Shown here: piece after piece, positions 25,077 to 33,761 of the stretch | Position numbering within the stretch: position 1 is the first letter of the stretch | How the letters are laid out: the number at the start of each line of letters is the position of its first letter | NCBI RefSeq assembly: GCF_042434745.1 | Contig: NZ_JBHLSS010000028.1 | DNA: 64,000 bases | Source: Azotobacter paspali | GTDB lineage: Bacteria; Pseudomonadota; Gammaproteobacteria; Pseudomonadales; Pseudomonadaceae | Reading direction: 5' to 3' (one strand) | Notes under the pieces: model-generated | Database searches by the model: none | The model's input: the letters and a program-made list of their open reading frames with translations, nothing else | Told to the model about the DNA's origin: nothing | Position numbers and translations under genes: made by a program

Positions 25077-25766
25077 ATGACCAGCCCCTGCCGCCGTCAT
25101 TTTCAGAAGGTCCGCGCCGCCCAGGCGGCCGCGACCACCGAACCGACCCAGTCCATGGCCGGTGCGACCGCCTACGAGCTGCAACTGCTGCAGCTCACCA
25201 CGGACCGCGCTCGCCTCAAGCAGATCCAGTCCGAGCAGGGCAAGGCCGAGCTGAAGCGTGAACTGTTGCCGGCGTACCAGCCCTACGTCGAGGGCGTGCT
25301 GTCGGCCGGGCAGGGCGCCCAGGACGAGGTGCTGACCACCGTCATGGTCTGGCGCATGGATGCCGGCGACTACACCGGCGCCCTGGACATCGCCGACTAC
25401 GTGCTCCGCCACGGGCTGGTCATGCCCGATCGCTTCGCCCGCACCACCGGCTGCCTGGTCACCGAAGAGATCGCCAACGCCGCGCTGAAGGCGCAGAAGG
25501 CCGGCGGCACCTTCGACCTGGCGGTGCTCGAGCGCACTCAAACACTCACCCAAGAGCAGGACATGCCCGACGAGGCCCGCGCCAAGCTGCTGCTGGCCAC
25601 CGCGCGCGCCACCCTCGAAGGCGAAGCGCCGGGGCAGCAGCGCCTGCAGATCGGCATCGACCTCCTCAAGCGCGCCATCGACCTGCACGGCAGTTGCGGC
25701 GGCAAGAAAGACCTGGAGCGCGCCGAGCGGCTCATCAAGAACATCGCGGCCCCGGCCGCGGACTGA
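25077..25766 (+). CDS. M: Terminase endonuclease subunit gpM
   Basis: A 229-residue P2 gpM homologue. It starts MTSPCRRHFQKVRAA, and the helical core holds LKRELLPAYQPYVEGVLSAG, VLTTVMVWRMDAGDYTGALD and IADYVLRHGLVMP. gpM cuts cos DNA together with gpP. It begins 8 bases after the gpN stop. Confidence 0.93.
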   Translation: MTSPCRRHFQKVRAAQAAATTEPTQSMAGATAYELQLLQLTTDRARLKQIQSEQGKAELKRELLPAYQPYVEGVLSAGQGAQDEVLTTVMVWRMDAGDYTGALDIADYVLRHGLVMPDRFARTTGCLVTEEIANAALKAQKAGGTFDLAVLERTQTLTQEQDMPDEARAKLLLATARATLEGEAPGQQRLQIGIDLLKRAIDLHGSCGGKKDLERAERLIKNIAAPAAD

Positions 25767-25857
25767 GCGTCCCCACGCGAACCCGGCGGCGCGGGGCTGA
25801 TCTAGGCATGTTCCTGCCCTGGTGACGCCCTGCTCACCGCCGAACCTGGAGCACAGC

Positions 25858-26322
25858 ATGAGCGGATTCATCGCCAACGGCGGCAGCGCTGAGCCCTTCG
25901 TCCTGGTCAACGACGGCTGGTTCCCCGACATCGACGCCGAGCACCTGCGCGCTGCGGTCCGCATGGACGGCAGCATCACAAACGCTCGCCTGGAAGTCGC
26001 CGCAGTCTCCGCCATGCTCAGCGTCAACCGCGAGTTGGCCGTCTACAAGACGGCCGAGCAGGCCAACGGCCATGCGGCCCTGGCCGACGTGCCGGCCGTG
26101 GCTATCGACGGCGAGAGCGAGCGCGTCCACCTCTACCGCCGCGCCGTCTACTGCACCGCCGGCGCCGAGCTGGCCGAGCGCTATCGCAGCTACGACGCCA
26201 CCGCCGCCGGCAACCAGCGCGCCGACGACCTCACCCCCAGCATCGACGAGTACCGCCGCGACGCCCGCTGGGCGATCCGCGACCTGCTCGGCGTCACCCA
26301 CACCACCGTGGAGCTGATCTGA
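25858..26322 (+). CDS. L: Head completion protein gpL
   Basis: A 154-residue protein starting MSGFIANGGSAEPFVLVNDG. I use the ATG at 25858 rather than the upstream in-frame codon because it gives the family N-terminus. The segments FPDIDAEHLRAAVRMDGSIT and YRRDARWAIRDLLG are typical of gpL, which plugs the head-neck after packaging. The stop overlaps the next start (TGATG). Confidence 0.92.
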   Translation: MSGFIANGGSAEPFVLVNDGWFPDIDAEHLRAAVRMDGSITNARLEVAAVSAMLSVNRELAVYKTAEQANGHAALADVPAVAIDGESERVHLYRRAVYCTAGAELAERYRSYDATAAGNQRADDLTPSIDEYRRDARWAIRDLLGVTHTTVELI

Positions 26323-26531
26323 TGGCCACCGTCATCGCCCACCAGGGCGACACCCTCGACGCGCTCTGCTGGCGGCATTACGGCCGCACTGCCGGCGTCG
26401 TCGAGGCTGTGCTCGAGGCCAACCCCGGCCTGGCCGACCTCGGCCCGATCCTGCCCCATGGCCAGCGCGTGACCCTGCCCGAACAGGCCCCGCAGCCGCA
26501 GCGGCAGGGCCTCGTCAACCTCTGGGACTGA
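26322..26531 (+). CDS. X: Tail protein gpX
   Basis: A 69-residue LysM-like tail protein: VIAHQGDTLDALCWRHYGR followed by VLEANPGLADLGPILPHGQRV. P2 gpX has the same length and position and is needed for tail assembly. Coupled to gpL by a TGATG overlap. Confidence 0.92.
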   Translation: MATVIAHQGDTLDALCWRHYGRTAGVVEAVLEANPGLADLGPILPHGQRVTLPEQAPQPQRQGLVNLWD

Positions 26532-26536
26532 CCCCC

Positions 26537-26869
26537 ATGAACAGGATGAAACACATGCCCGACAAACCGGAAACCTGGGCCTGGCTCGCCGCCTGGGTGC
26601 AAACAAACTGGCCGGGGATTTACGCGGGGGTCCTGGCATTTACCATCGCCGCCCTGCGCATCCTCTACAGCGGCGGCCGCCTGCGACAACTCCTGCTGGA
26701 GGCCCCGCTGTGCGGCTTCATCGGCCTGGGCGTCAGCTACAGCACCGAGCTGCTCGGCGTCTCGCCCAGCGCCGGCGCCTTCTTCGGCTCCATGGTCGGC
26801 CTGATCGGCGTCGAAACCGTCCGGGCCACCGCCCGCCGGCTGCTGGAAAAGAAGGTGGAACAGGCATGA
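26537..26869 (+). CDS. Holin
   Basis: A 110-residue small membrane protein with three hydrophobic segments (WPGIYAGVLAFTIAALRILY; LLLEAPLCGFIGLGVSY; AFFGSMVGLIGVETV) and a basic C-terminus (ARRLLEKKVEQA). It sits immediately before the endolysin with an ATGA overlap, in the lysis-cassette position. Two possible starts (26537 and 26555) could give a dual-start holin/antiholin, but this is not proven. It triggers membrane permeabilisation at the end of the lytic cycle. Confidence 0.85.
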   Translation: MNRMKHMPDKPETWAWLAAWVQTNWPGIYAGVLAFTIAALRILYSGGRLRQLLLEAPLCGFIGLGVSYSTELLGVSPSAGAFFGSMVGLIGVETVRATARRLLEKKVEQA

Positions 26870-27696
26870 CGACGCTCCGCCTCGACGACCGCAACCAGGC
26901 GGTCCTGCTTCTGCAAAAGCAGCTCAACGCCCAGGGCGCCGGTCTCTACCTCGACGGCCATTACGGCGAAGCCACCACTAAGGCCGTGCAGGCCTTCCAG
27001 CGCCGTGCCGGCCTGGTCTCTGATGGCATCGCCGGACCCAAGACCTTGGCCGCCCTGGCCGGGCAGGACACCGGTCACCTGCTCAAGCAGCGCGACCTCG
27101 AACGGGCCGCCGAACGCCTCGGCGTTCCGCTGGCCAGCGTCATGGCCGTCAACCTGGTGGAGAGCAAGGGGGAAGGCTTCCTGGCGAACGGGCGTCCCGT
27201 GATTCTGTTCGAGCGGCATGTCATGCGCGAGCGGCTGCTCGAGCACCGCTATGTCCTCCCTGGCCTCGCCAGCTCCGAGGCGACCGCCGAGGCCCTGGCC
27301 GCCCGCTATCCCGGTCTGGTCAACCTCCGCCCCGGCGGCTATGCCGGCTGTGCCGCCGAGCACCAGCGCCTGGCTCAGGCCCGGCAGATCCACGACAGCG
27401 CCGGGCTGGAGTCGGCGAGCTGGGGACTGTTCCAGATCATGGGCTATCACTGGCGGCGCCTCGGCTATGCCAGCGTCCAGGCCTTCGCCCATTGCATGGC
27501 CGAAAGCGAGACCCAGCAGTTGGAGGCCTTCGTCCGCTTCATCGAGGCCGACCAGGCACTGCACAAGGCCCTGCAAGGCCGCCGCTGGGCTGAGTTCGCC
27601 AAGCGCTACAACGGCCCGGCCTACGCCAAAAACTTCTATGACGTGAAACTCGCCCGCGCCTATGCGCAGTTCAGCAATAAGGAGCAAGCCGCCTGA
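26866..27696 (+). CDS. Endolysin, N-acetylmuramidase with peptidoglycan-binding domain
   Basis: A 276-residue protein. Residues about 5-65 are a PG_binding_1 domain (LYLDGHYGEATTKAVQAFQR, GIAGPKTLAAL). Residues 80-270 are the DUF3380 N-acetylmuramidase domain, with VNLVESKGEGFL (catalytic Glu region), PVILFERHVMRERL and SWGLFQIMGYHW. It degrades cell-wall glycan. The start at 26866 overlaps the holin stop; the longer open frame upstream is antisense-like and unsupported. The next gene is coupled by TGATG. Confidence 0.92.
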   Translation: MTTLRLDDRNQAVLLLQKQLNAQGAGLYLDGHYGEATTKAVQAFQRRAGLVSDGIAGPKTLAALAGQDTGHLLKQRDLERAAERLGVPLASVMAVNLVESKGEGFLANGRPVILFERHVMRERLLEHRYVLPGLASSEATAEALAARYPGLVNLRPGGYAGCAAEHQRLAQARQIHDSAGLESASWGLFQIMGYHWRRLGYASVQAFAHCMAESETQQLEAFVRFIEADQALHKALQGRRWAEFAKRYNGPAYAKNFYDVKLARAYAQFSNKEQAA

Positions 27697-28946
27697 TGTT
27701 CACTATTCACCGAGGCGACTGCCTGGAGTCCATGCGCACCCTGCCCGACAACAGCGTGGATAGCATCGTGACCGATCCACCCTATGGCATTTCGTTCATG
27801 GGGAATCGCTGGGATTGTGATGTGCCCAGTACCAATGTCTGGACCGAGTGCCTACGAGTGCTCAAGCCGGGAAGCCATTTGCTGGCATTCGCCAGCCCCC
27901 GGACTCAGCACCGGATGGCGGCCCGCATCGAGGCGGCCGGCTTCGAAATCCGCGACATGATTGCATGGGTCTACGGGTCGGGCTTCCCGAAGTCCCGCGA
28001 CGTATCACAAGCAATGGAACGTTACATGGCAGGCGAGCAGCTTGATCCGGCCACCACGTCCATTCGCCCTGGCGTTTACCGGGTCACCGCCTTCCTGCGC
28101 GAGGCGCGTAATCGGGCTGGCTGGACGAACCGCCAGCTCGACGAGCTGTTCGACACCAACGGCATGGCCGGGCACTGGACAACGACGGGATCGCAGCCGG
28201 CGGTGCCGTCTCCCCAGCAGTGGGAGATCCTGAAGGCAGCCCTCGGTTTCGGCGATGAACTCGATGCCCTGGTTGCTGATCTGGGCGCTACAAACCGGCC
28301 GGAGAGCGGGGGCCAGGACGAGGGAAGGCGCACTCGCGGGTTCCTGCAGTCGCTCATAAAATACAAAGACGCCCCGCCAGCCGGTGGCTGGGGAACCGCC
28401 CTCAAACCGGCCCTGGAGCCGATCACCATGGCACGCAAACCGCCCGTCGGGTCGGTAACGAATAACGTCATGGTCCATGGAACCGGGGCGTTGAATATCG
28501 CCGGGTGCCGAATCGGCAAGGATCTGATCAAGGTAGAGGGCCGGCGGTGCGGTGGTGAGCAGATCTACAGCGCTATACAGCGCGACGACTATACCGGAGG
28601 AAGGCACTCCGGCCGCTGGCCTGCCAATCTGCTGCACGATGGCGGCGAGGACGTCACCGACGTCCTGGGCGAGGCAGCCCGTTTCTTCTACTGCCCGAAG
28701 GCCAGTAAGAAGGATCGCGAAGCGGGCAATACCCATCCGACCGTCAAGCCCACCGATTTGATGCGCTACCTGTGCCGCCTGGTGACCCCGCCCGGTGGCC
28801 TGGTCCTCGATCCATTCATGGGCAGCGGCAGCACCGGCAAGGCAGCCATGCTCGAAGGATTCCGCTTCATCGGCTGCGAGCTGTCTGACGACTACGCCGC
28901 TATTGCCCAGGCCCGGATCGAGCGATCCGCCCAGGACGCCGCATGA
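27696..28946 (+). CDS. Beta-class DNA methyltransferase (N6-A or N4-C)
   Basis: A 416-residue enzyme. TDPPYGISFMG (residues 27-37) is catalytic motif IV and LDPFMGSGSTGKAAM near residue 370 is the SAM-binding FxGxG motif. This order defines the beta class. An insertion at about 125-185 (RVTAFLREARNRAGWTNRQL) looks like a small helix-turn-helix/target-recognition unit. It sits inside the lysis cassette, coupled on both sides by four-base overlaps. Codon use is visibly less GC-biased than its neighbours, suggesting later acquisition. Likely function: modifying phage DNA against host restriction. No partner endonuclease is present. Confidence 0.9.
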   Translation: MFTIHRGDCLESMRTLPDNSVDSIVTDPPYGISFMGNRWDCDVPSTNVWTECLRVLKPGSHLLAFASPRTQHRMAARIEAAGFEIRDMIAWVYGSGFPKSRDVSQAMERYMAGEQLDPATTSIRPGVYRVTAFLREARNRAGWTNRQLDELFDTNGMAGHWTTTGSQPAVPSPQQWEILKAALGFGDELDALVADLGATNRPESGGQDEGRRTRGFLQSLIKYKDAPPAGGWGTALKPALEPITMARKPPVGSVTNNVMVHGTGALNIAGCRIGKDLIKVEGRRCGGEQIYSAIQRDDYTGGRHSGRWPANLLHDGGEDVTDVLGEAARFFYCPKASKKDREAGNTHPTVKPTDLMRYLCRLVTPPGGLVLDPFMGSGSTGKAAMLEGFRFIGCELSDDYAAIAQARIERSAQDAA

Positions 28947-29359
28947 TCGCCCGCCTACCGTGGCTGCTCGCCTTGGTGGGCAGTCTCGCCCTCTACGCCT
29001 GGGGCGTCGCTCAGCAGCGCGACAGCGCTATTGCCGCTGCCAAACAGGCCTTGGGCCAGCGCGACCAGATAACCCGGGAGGCCAACGGCCTTGCTGCCGA
29101 ACTGGCCAAGGAACGCGCCGCCCAGGCCCGGCTGCGGGCCACCCAGGACGACCTGCGCGCCGCGCTGGCCCGCCGTCACGCCCAGATCGAGGACCTCAAG
29201 CATGAAAACCAGGAACTGCTCGAGTGGGCTGCTCAGCCTCTGCCTGCTGCTGCTCGCCGGCTGCGCGAGCGACCGGCCCTCACCGGCGCCAATGCTTACC
29301 AGGATTGGCTGTCCGGCCGTGGTGCCGTGCCGCCTGCCGGCGACAGCGCCGAGCGATAA
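28943..29359 (+). CDS. lysB: Spanin i-subunit (Rz-like, LysB)
   Basis: A 138-residue protein with an N-terminal membrane anchor (LLALVGSLALYAWGVA) and a long periplasmic coiled coil rich in Ala, Glu and Arg. It corresponds to P2 LysB/lambda Rz. Together with the embedded lipoprotein encoded in another frame (29202-29459) it fuses inner and outer membranes during lysis. Overlaps the methyltransferase by four bases. Confidence 0.85.
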   Translation: MIARLPWLLALVGSLALYAWGVAQQRDSAIAAAKQALGQRDQITREANGLAAELAKERAAQARLRATQDDLRAALARRHAQIEDLKHENQELLEWAAQPLPAAARRLRERPALTGANAYQDWLSGRGAVPPAGDSAER

Positions 29360-29459
29360 CGGCGACCTGCTCGACGACACCGAGCGCCTCGAAGCCGCCT
29401 GGGCCGAATGCGCCGCCCAGGTCGACATGCTCTACCGCCACCAGCAGCCCACCCCATGA
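29202..29459 (+). CDS. lysC: Spanin o-subunit lipoprotein (Rz1-like, LysC), overlapping frame
   Basis: An 85-residue lipoprotein starting MKTRNCSSGLLSLCLLLLAGCAS, with LLLAGC as lipobox. Its ATG at 29202 lies inside lysB in the next frame and it extends 100 bases beyond it, the classic Rz/Rz1 arrangement. The mature part is Pro- and Ser-rich at first. Outer-membrane partner of LysB. Confidence 0.85.
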   Translation: MKTRNCSSGLLSLCLLLLAGCASDRPSPAPMLTRIGCPAVVPCRLPATAPSDNGDLLDDTERLEAAWAECAAQVDMLYRHQQPTP

Positions 29460-29484
29460 AATCCGCCATGGACCAGGAGCCCCT

Positions 29485-30015
29485 ATGAACAAACCCGAAT
29501 CCCTGCGCGCTCATCTGCTGGCTGCCGTGCCCGAGCTGCGCCACGACCCTGACCGCCTGCTGATCGTCATCGACAAGGGCTGTATCCGCAGCACCGCCGC
29601 GCCGGGCCTGAGCTTCGAGTACAGCTACACCCTCAACTTGCTGCTCACTGACTACGTCGGCCACCCGGACGCGATCGCCATCCCGTTGCTGGCCTGGCTG
29701 CATGTCAACCAGTCGGAACTGCTGGTCAACCTGGAGAAGGGCAAGGAAGCCATCCAGTTCGAGGCCGAGGTCCTGGCCAACGACAAGGTGGACCTGTTGA
29801 TCACCCTGCCGCTCACCGAGCGGGTTATCGTGAAAAAGCTGCCCGACGGAACCCTGCAGGTCACCCACGCCGCCGAGCCGCAGTACACCGAGCAGTTGGA
29901 AAGCACACACCTGCAGGTCTACGCCGACGGCGAGCTGATCGCCGAATGGGATACGCCGGCGCCGACGGGCGTCGCCCTGGCCACCCCGCACCCGGGGCCG
30001 ACCCGCTATGCCTGA
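29485..30015 (+). CDS. R: Tail completion protein gpR
   Basis: A 176-residue P2 gpR homologue starting MNKPESLRAHLLAAVPELRH. The stretches GLSFEYSYTLNLLLTDY, LLAWLHVNQSELL and VLANDKVDLLITLPLTERV are typical. It closes the head-proximal tail end. Overlaps gpS by 8 bases. Confidence 0.92.
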   Translation: MNKPESLRAHLLAAVPELRHDPDRLLIVIDKGCIRSTAAPGLSFEYSYTLNLLLTDYVGHPDAIAIPLLAWLHVNQSELLVNLEKGKEAIQFEAEVLANDKVDLLITLPLTERVIVKKLPDGTLQVTHAAEPQYTEQLESTHLQVYADGELIAEWDTPAPTGVALATPHPGPTRYA

Positions 30016-30454
30016 CGACCTGCGCGCCCTTGAAGACTGGGCGGGCGCCCTGCTGGCCCGGCTCGACGCCGGCGAGCGCCGCAAACTAACCCAGACCATC
30101 GCTCGTGACCTGCGCCGCAACCAGCAGCAGCGCATCGCCGCGCAACGCAACCCGGATGGCACGCCCTATGCGCCGCGCAAGGACCTGCGCGGTCAGGTCG
30201 GCCGTGTGCGCCGGAAGATGTTCGCCAAGCTCCGCCAGGCCAAGCACCTCAAGTTGCAGAGCACGGTGGACAGCATCGCCATCGGCTTCGTCGGCCGCGT
30301 CGCGCGCCTGGCCCGCGTCCACCAGTACGGCCTGCGCGATCGCGTCGAACGCGACGGCCCGGAGGTCCAGTACGACACGCGGCAATTGCTCGGCCTGACC
30401 GACTCCGACATTGAACTGATCCGCGACCGCCTCCTCGAGCACCTGGCCGGCTGA
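30008..30454 (+). CDS. S: Tail completion protein gpS
   Basis: A 148-residue P2 gpS/phage virion morphogenesis protein (IARDLRRNQQQRIAAQ, GTPYAPRK, RKMFAKLRQAKHLKL, RLARVHQYGLRDRVERDG). Its last about 40 codons have a decayed second copy at 44705-44826, after gene D. It overlaps R, and the V late-activator site follows 9 bases after its stop. Confidence 0.92.
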   Translation: MPDDLRALEDWAGALLARLDAGERRKLTQTIARDLRRNQQQRIAAQRNPDGTPYAPRKDLRGQVGRVRRKMFAKLRQAKHLKLQSTVDSIAIGFVGRVARLARVHQYGLRDRVERDGPEVQYDTRQLLGLTDSDIELIRDRLLEHLAG

Positions 30455-30462
30455 CCGCACCC

Positions 30463-30481
30463 TGTAGCGCGCCACGCTACA
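30463..30481. promoter_or_regulatory. Ogr-type late activator site upstream of V
   Basis: TGTAGCGCGCCACGCTACA has perfect TGTAGC/GCTACA arms with a 7-base centre, 40 bases before the gene V start. P2 also has a late promoter at V. Confidence 0.8.
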
Positions 30482-30520
30482 ACCCCCGCCACGCGACAGC
30501 CGCGCCCACGCGCGGCCAGC

Positions 30521-31063
30521 ATGGCGGCCATGAATACCGCCGACCTGACCCGCCGCCTCGAAAACCTAATCCGCTTCGGCACTGTCGCCGAGGTCGATCC
30601 GGCCGCCGCTCGCTGCCGTGTGCAAACCGGTGGGCTGCTCACTGGCTGGCTGCCTTGGCTCGCCGAGCGCGCCGGTTCCGACCGCATCTGGAACCCGCCC
30701 AGCACCGGCGAGCAATGCTTGCTGCTGTCGCCCTCCGGCGACCCGGCCACCGGCATCGTGCTGCTCGGCCTGTACTCAACCGCCAGCCCCGCACCCGACG
30801 ACAGCCTGACCCACCACCGCCGCACCTACCGCGATGGCGCGGTGATCGAGTACGACACCGAGAGCCATACTCTGCGCGCCACGCTCCCCGGCGGGGGCCA
30901 GGTCAATATCGTCGCCCCGGGCGGCGTGACCATCCTCGGCAACGTGACCATCACCGGCCTGGTCACCGTGACCGAGGACGTGATCGCTGCCGGCATCAGC
31001 CTGGTTACGCATCGCCACGGCGGCGTCCTGCCGGGCAACGCCGTGACACAGGAGCCGCTATGA
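30521..31063 (+). CDS. V: Baseplate spike protein gpV
   Basis: A 180-residue P2 gpV-type protein: TRRLENLIRFGTVAEVD, ARCRVQTGGLLTGWLPWL and PSTGEQCLLLSPSG form the OB-fold domain. A C-terminal triple-stranded beta part ends in LVTHRHGGVLPG, whose HxH motif binds an iron ion at the spike tip in P2. Starts at 30521 or 30530 (both ATG) are possible; neither has a strong ribosome-binding site. The spike punctures the outer membrane. Confidence 0.93.
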   Translation: MAAMNTADLTRRLENLIRFGTVAEVDPAAARCRVQTGGLLTGWLPWLAERAGSDRIWNPPSTGEQCLLLSPSGDPATGIVLLGLYSTASPAPDDSLTHHRRTYRDGAVIEYDTESHTLRATLPGGGQVNIVAPGGVTILGNVTITGLVTVTEDVIAAGISLVTHRHGGVLPGNAVTQEPL

Positions 31064-31404
31064 ACCGTCATACCGGCGACATCCTCGGCACCGAGGCGCA
31101 CATCGCCCAGTCCATCGGCGATATCCTCTCCACCCCCATCGGCACGCGGGTGATGCGCCGCGAGTACGGCAGCCTGGTCCCCGAACTGATCGACCAGCCG
31201 CTCAACGGTGCGACCGTCACGCGCCTGTACGCCGCCACCGCTACGGCCCTGATCCGCTGGGAGCCGCGCGTGCGCCTGTCCCGCGTCCAGCTCGCCCTCG
31301 GCAGCGAGCCGGGCAGCGCCGTCCTCAACCTCGAGGGCACTCGCGTCGACGGCAATGCGCCGTTCAGCCTGCGCGTGCCGCTCAACCGGGGGGCTTCTGC
31401 ATGA
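31060..31404 (+). CDS. W: Baseplate wedge protein gpW
   Basis: A 114-residue gp25-like protein: HIAQSIGDILSTPIGTRVMR and EYGSLVPELIDQPLN are the family core. Overlaps V and J by four bases each. Part of the baseplate wedge that links sheath to spike. Confidence 0.93.
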   Translation: MNRHTGDILGTEAHIAQSIGDILSTPIGTRVMRREYGSLVPELIDQPLNGATVTRLYAATATALIRWEPRVRLSRVQLALGSEPGSAVLNLEGTRVDGNAPFSLRVPLNRGASA

Positions 31405-32303
31405 TCGATCTGTCGCAACTGCCGGCGCCCGATGTCGTCGAGACGCTGGACTACGAGGCTATTCTGGCCGAGCGAACGGCCTATCTGGTCAGCCTCTACC
31501 CGGAGAGCGAGCAGGCCACCGTCACCGAACAGCTCAAGCTGGAGTCCGATCCACGCACCAAGCTGCTCCAGGAAAATGCCTACCGTGAAGTGATGCTGCG
31601 TCAGCGCATCAACGACGCGGCCCGGGCCGTCCTGCTCGCCAGCAGTACCGGCGAGGACCTGGTCCATCTGGCCGCCCTGTTCGGCGTCGAGCGGCGGGTC
31701 GTCGATCCGGGCGACCCTGATGCCGTGCCGCCGGTCGCGCCGACATACGAGACCGACGCCAGCCTGCGCACCCGCACACAACTCGCCCCGGAGAGTTACA
31801 CAAGCTGCGGCACATTCGCAGCCTACCGCTACCATGCCCTGGCCGTGACCGGCGTGGCCGATGCCGCCGTGCTGCGCCCTGAACCCGGCACAGTGCGCGT
31901 CGTCGTGCTGGGCGGCGAGGGCGACGGCAGTCCCTCCGTTGCGCTGCTGGAAACGGTGCGCGCATACCTCGCGGCCGACGACCTGCGCAGCGTCAACGAC
32001 GTGGTCGAAGTGATCGGCGCCGAGATCCTCGGCTACAGCGTATCCGCCCGGCTCACCCTGTACCCGGGGCCGGCCGCCACGCCGGTGCTCGAGCAGGCCC
32101 GCGCCGCCGTGCAGGCCTACGCCGAGCAGACGCACCGCCTCGGTTACGACGTGACGCTATCCGGGCTTTATGCCGCCCTGCACCGGAGCGGCGTGCAGCG
32201 CGTTGCCCTGGAGGCGCCGCTCGTCGACATAGTCTGCAGCGACAGCCAGGCCCCGCGCCTGCTCGACCTGCAGATCGCCCTCGCCGAGGCGACCGATGTC
32301 TAG
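31401..32303 (+). CDS. J: Baseplate assembly protein gpJ
   Basis: A 300-residue P2 gpJ homologue starting MIDLSQLPAPDVVETLDYEA. LQENAYREVMLRQRINDAA, LLASSTGEDLVHLAALFGVE and SPRLLDLQIA-like end are typical. Length is the same as P2 gpJ (302). It lies between W and I with short overlaps. Confidence 0.93.
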   Translation: MIDLSQLPAPDVVETLDYEAILAERTAYLVSLYPESEQATVTEQLKLESDPRTKLLQENAYREVMLRQRINDAARAVLLASSTGEDLVHLAALFGVERRVVDPGDPDAVPPVAPTYETDASLRTRTQLAPESYTSCGTFAAYRYHALAVTGVADAAVLRPEPGTVRVVVLGGEGDGSPSVALLETVRAYLAADDLRSVNDVVEVIGAEILGYSVSARLTLYPGPAATPVLEQARAAVQAYAEQTHRLGYDVTLSGLYAALHRSGVQRVALEAPLVDIVCSDSQAPRLLDLQIALAEATDV

Positions 32304-33393
32304 CGCCCTGCTGCCGCCCAACAGCACCGGCCTGGAGCGTGCGCTGGCCGAGGTCGCGGCCCTCGACAACCTGAGCCCCGAGACTGTCCGCCGCCTGTGG
32401 AATCCGCAGACCTGCCCCGCAGCGCTGCTGCCCTGGCTGGCCTGGGCGCTGTCGGTGGATTTCTGGGACGACGCCTGGCCGCTGGAACGGCAGCGGGCAG
32501 TGATCGCCGGCAGCATCGCCTGGCACCGCAAGAAGGGCACGCCCTGGGCGGTCGAGCAGGCCCTGGCGGCCGTCGGCTACCCGGATTCCCGCCTGATTGA
32601 GCACCACGCGCTGCACGGGGCCTGGCAGGCCGCCGACGGCGAACTGCTCGACGGTACCGGACACCTGGACGGCACCGGCGACCTGTCCGCCCCAGGCGGC
32701 GTCTTCCGGGTCACCACCCGGCACTGGGCCGAGTACGTTGTGCGCCTCAACGTCGGCGAGGTGGCCTGGAGCCGTGCCCGCCAGCGCGAGGCGATGGCCC
32801 TCTGCAACGCCTACGCCCCTGCCCGTAGCCAGTTAGCGGCCCTGATCGTCGCCGCCCTCTATGCATTCGACGCCACGATCACGCTGGCGGCGGTCGACGT
32901 CCGCGCCCGTGTGCGCCTTGCCGACTGCCGCCGTTTCGTGGTCGCTGGCTTCGACACCCTTGAAGGCTGCGACCTGATCGGCGGCGAGAACCGGCCGGAG
33001 TCTCTGGATGGGCTCGGCGCGCTGGACGGCGAAGGCCGGCTCAACGGCTACAGCGCAACCGGGGAGCCGCTCGACGCCGGCCAGCTCTGCATGAGCCTGC
33101 GCGGGCGCGTGCGCCTGCCGGCCCTGAGCTGCGGCGGCGACGCCGCGGAAGCTTTGGAGATCCTCGACGGCGGCCATCTGCTCGACGGTCGCTACACCAT
33201 CGCCGGCGACACCCTCGACGGCTATGGCGCGCTCGACGGCGGCTCGCTTCGCTATCCGCGCATGGCCGATGCCGACGATACCCTCGACGGCACCTCGAAC
33301 CTGGGCGCCCGCCGCGGGCCGCCGCACATCCACCACCGCGGCCTGATCCGCATCCGCCGCGGCTCGACAGTGATACAGGAGCCCCTGCAATGA
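32296..33393 (+). CDS. I: Tail protein gpI, extended by an LDG-repeat domain
   Basis: Residues 1-175 match P2 gpI (SSALLPPNSTGLERALAEV, LLPWLAWALSVDFWDDAWP, RHWAEYVVRLNVGEVAWSR), which is about 176 residues long. This protein has 365. The extra C-terminal part, and a short insert near residue 115, contain many LDG or LxG steps (LLDGTGHLDGTGDL, ESLDGLGALDGEGRLNG, LDGGHLLDGRY, TLDGYGALDGG). These suggest a beta-solenoid or fibre-attachment extension. Overlaps J and the next tail gene. Confidence 0.88.
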   Translation: MSSALLPPNSTGLERALAEVAALDNLSPETVRRLWNPQTCPAALLPWLAWALSVDFWDDAWPLERQRAVIAGSIAWHRKKGTPWAVEQALAAVGYPDSRLIEHHALHGAWQAADGELLDGTGHLDGTGDLSAPGGVFRVTTRHWAEYVVRLNVGEVAWSRARQREAMALCNAYAPARSQLAALIVAALYAFDATITLAAVDVRARVRLADCRRFVVAGFDTLEGCDLIGGENRPESLDGLGALDGEGRLNGYSATGEPLDAGQLCMSLRGRVRLPALSCGGDAAEALEILDGGHLLDGRYTIAGDTLDGYGALDGGSLRYPRMADADDTLDGTSNLGARRGPPHIHHRGLIRIRRGSTVIQEPLQ

Positions 33394-33749
33394 GCACCCT
33401 CGCCATCGCCGCGACCACCGCCTACCGCAGCCGTGTCGCCCTGGCCGCCGCCGAAGGTGGACCGCTGCCGCGTGCCGCCTGGCTGGCCTTCGGCGCGGAC
33501 GACAGTCCCTACAGCCTCGACGACACCGCCCTGGGTGCCGAGTGGCTGCGCGTGGCCACGACAAATGTCACAGACGGCCCGCTGCTCACAGTGACCGGCG
33601 TGCTCGACGGCGCCGCCGCCGGGCTCAACGTGCTGCGCGAAGTCGGCGTGTTCGCCGCCGACGGCACACTAATGGGTCGGCGCGTCCTGACTCCAAAAGA
33701 GCTGGAGCCCGGCACCGTGCTCGAGTTCGAGATCACTTTCCAATACTGA
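33390..33749 (+). CDS. Tail fibre-associated protein (tail-fibre N-terminal-like)
   Basis: A 119-residue protein starting MSTLAIAATTAYRSRVALAA. WLAFGADDSPYSLDDTALG and FAADGTLMGRRVLTPKELEPG resemble the N-terminal domain found at the start of P2-type tail fibres. Here it is a separate gene between I and the fibre, overlapping I by four bases. It probably adapts the fibre to the baseplate. Confidence 0.7.
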   Translation: MSTLAIAATTAYRSRVALAAAEGGPLPRAAWLAFGADDSPYSLDDTALGAEWLRVATTNVTDGPLLTVTGVLDGAAAGLNVLREVGVFAADGTLMGRRVLTPKELEPGTVLEFEITFQY

Positions 33750-33761
33750 CCGAGGACTTCC

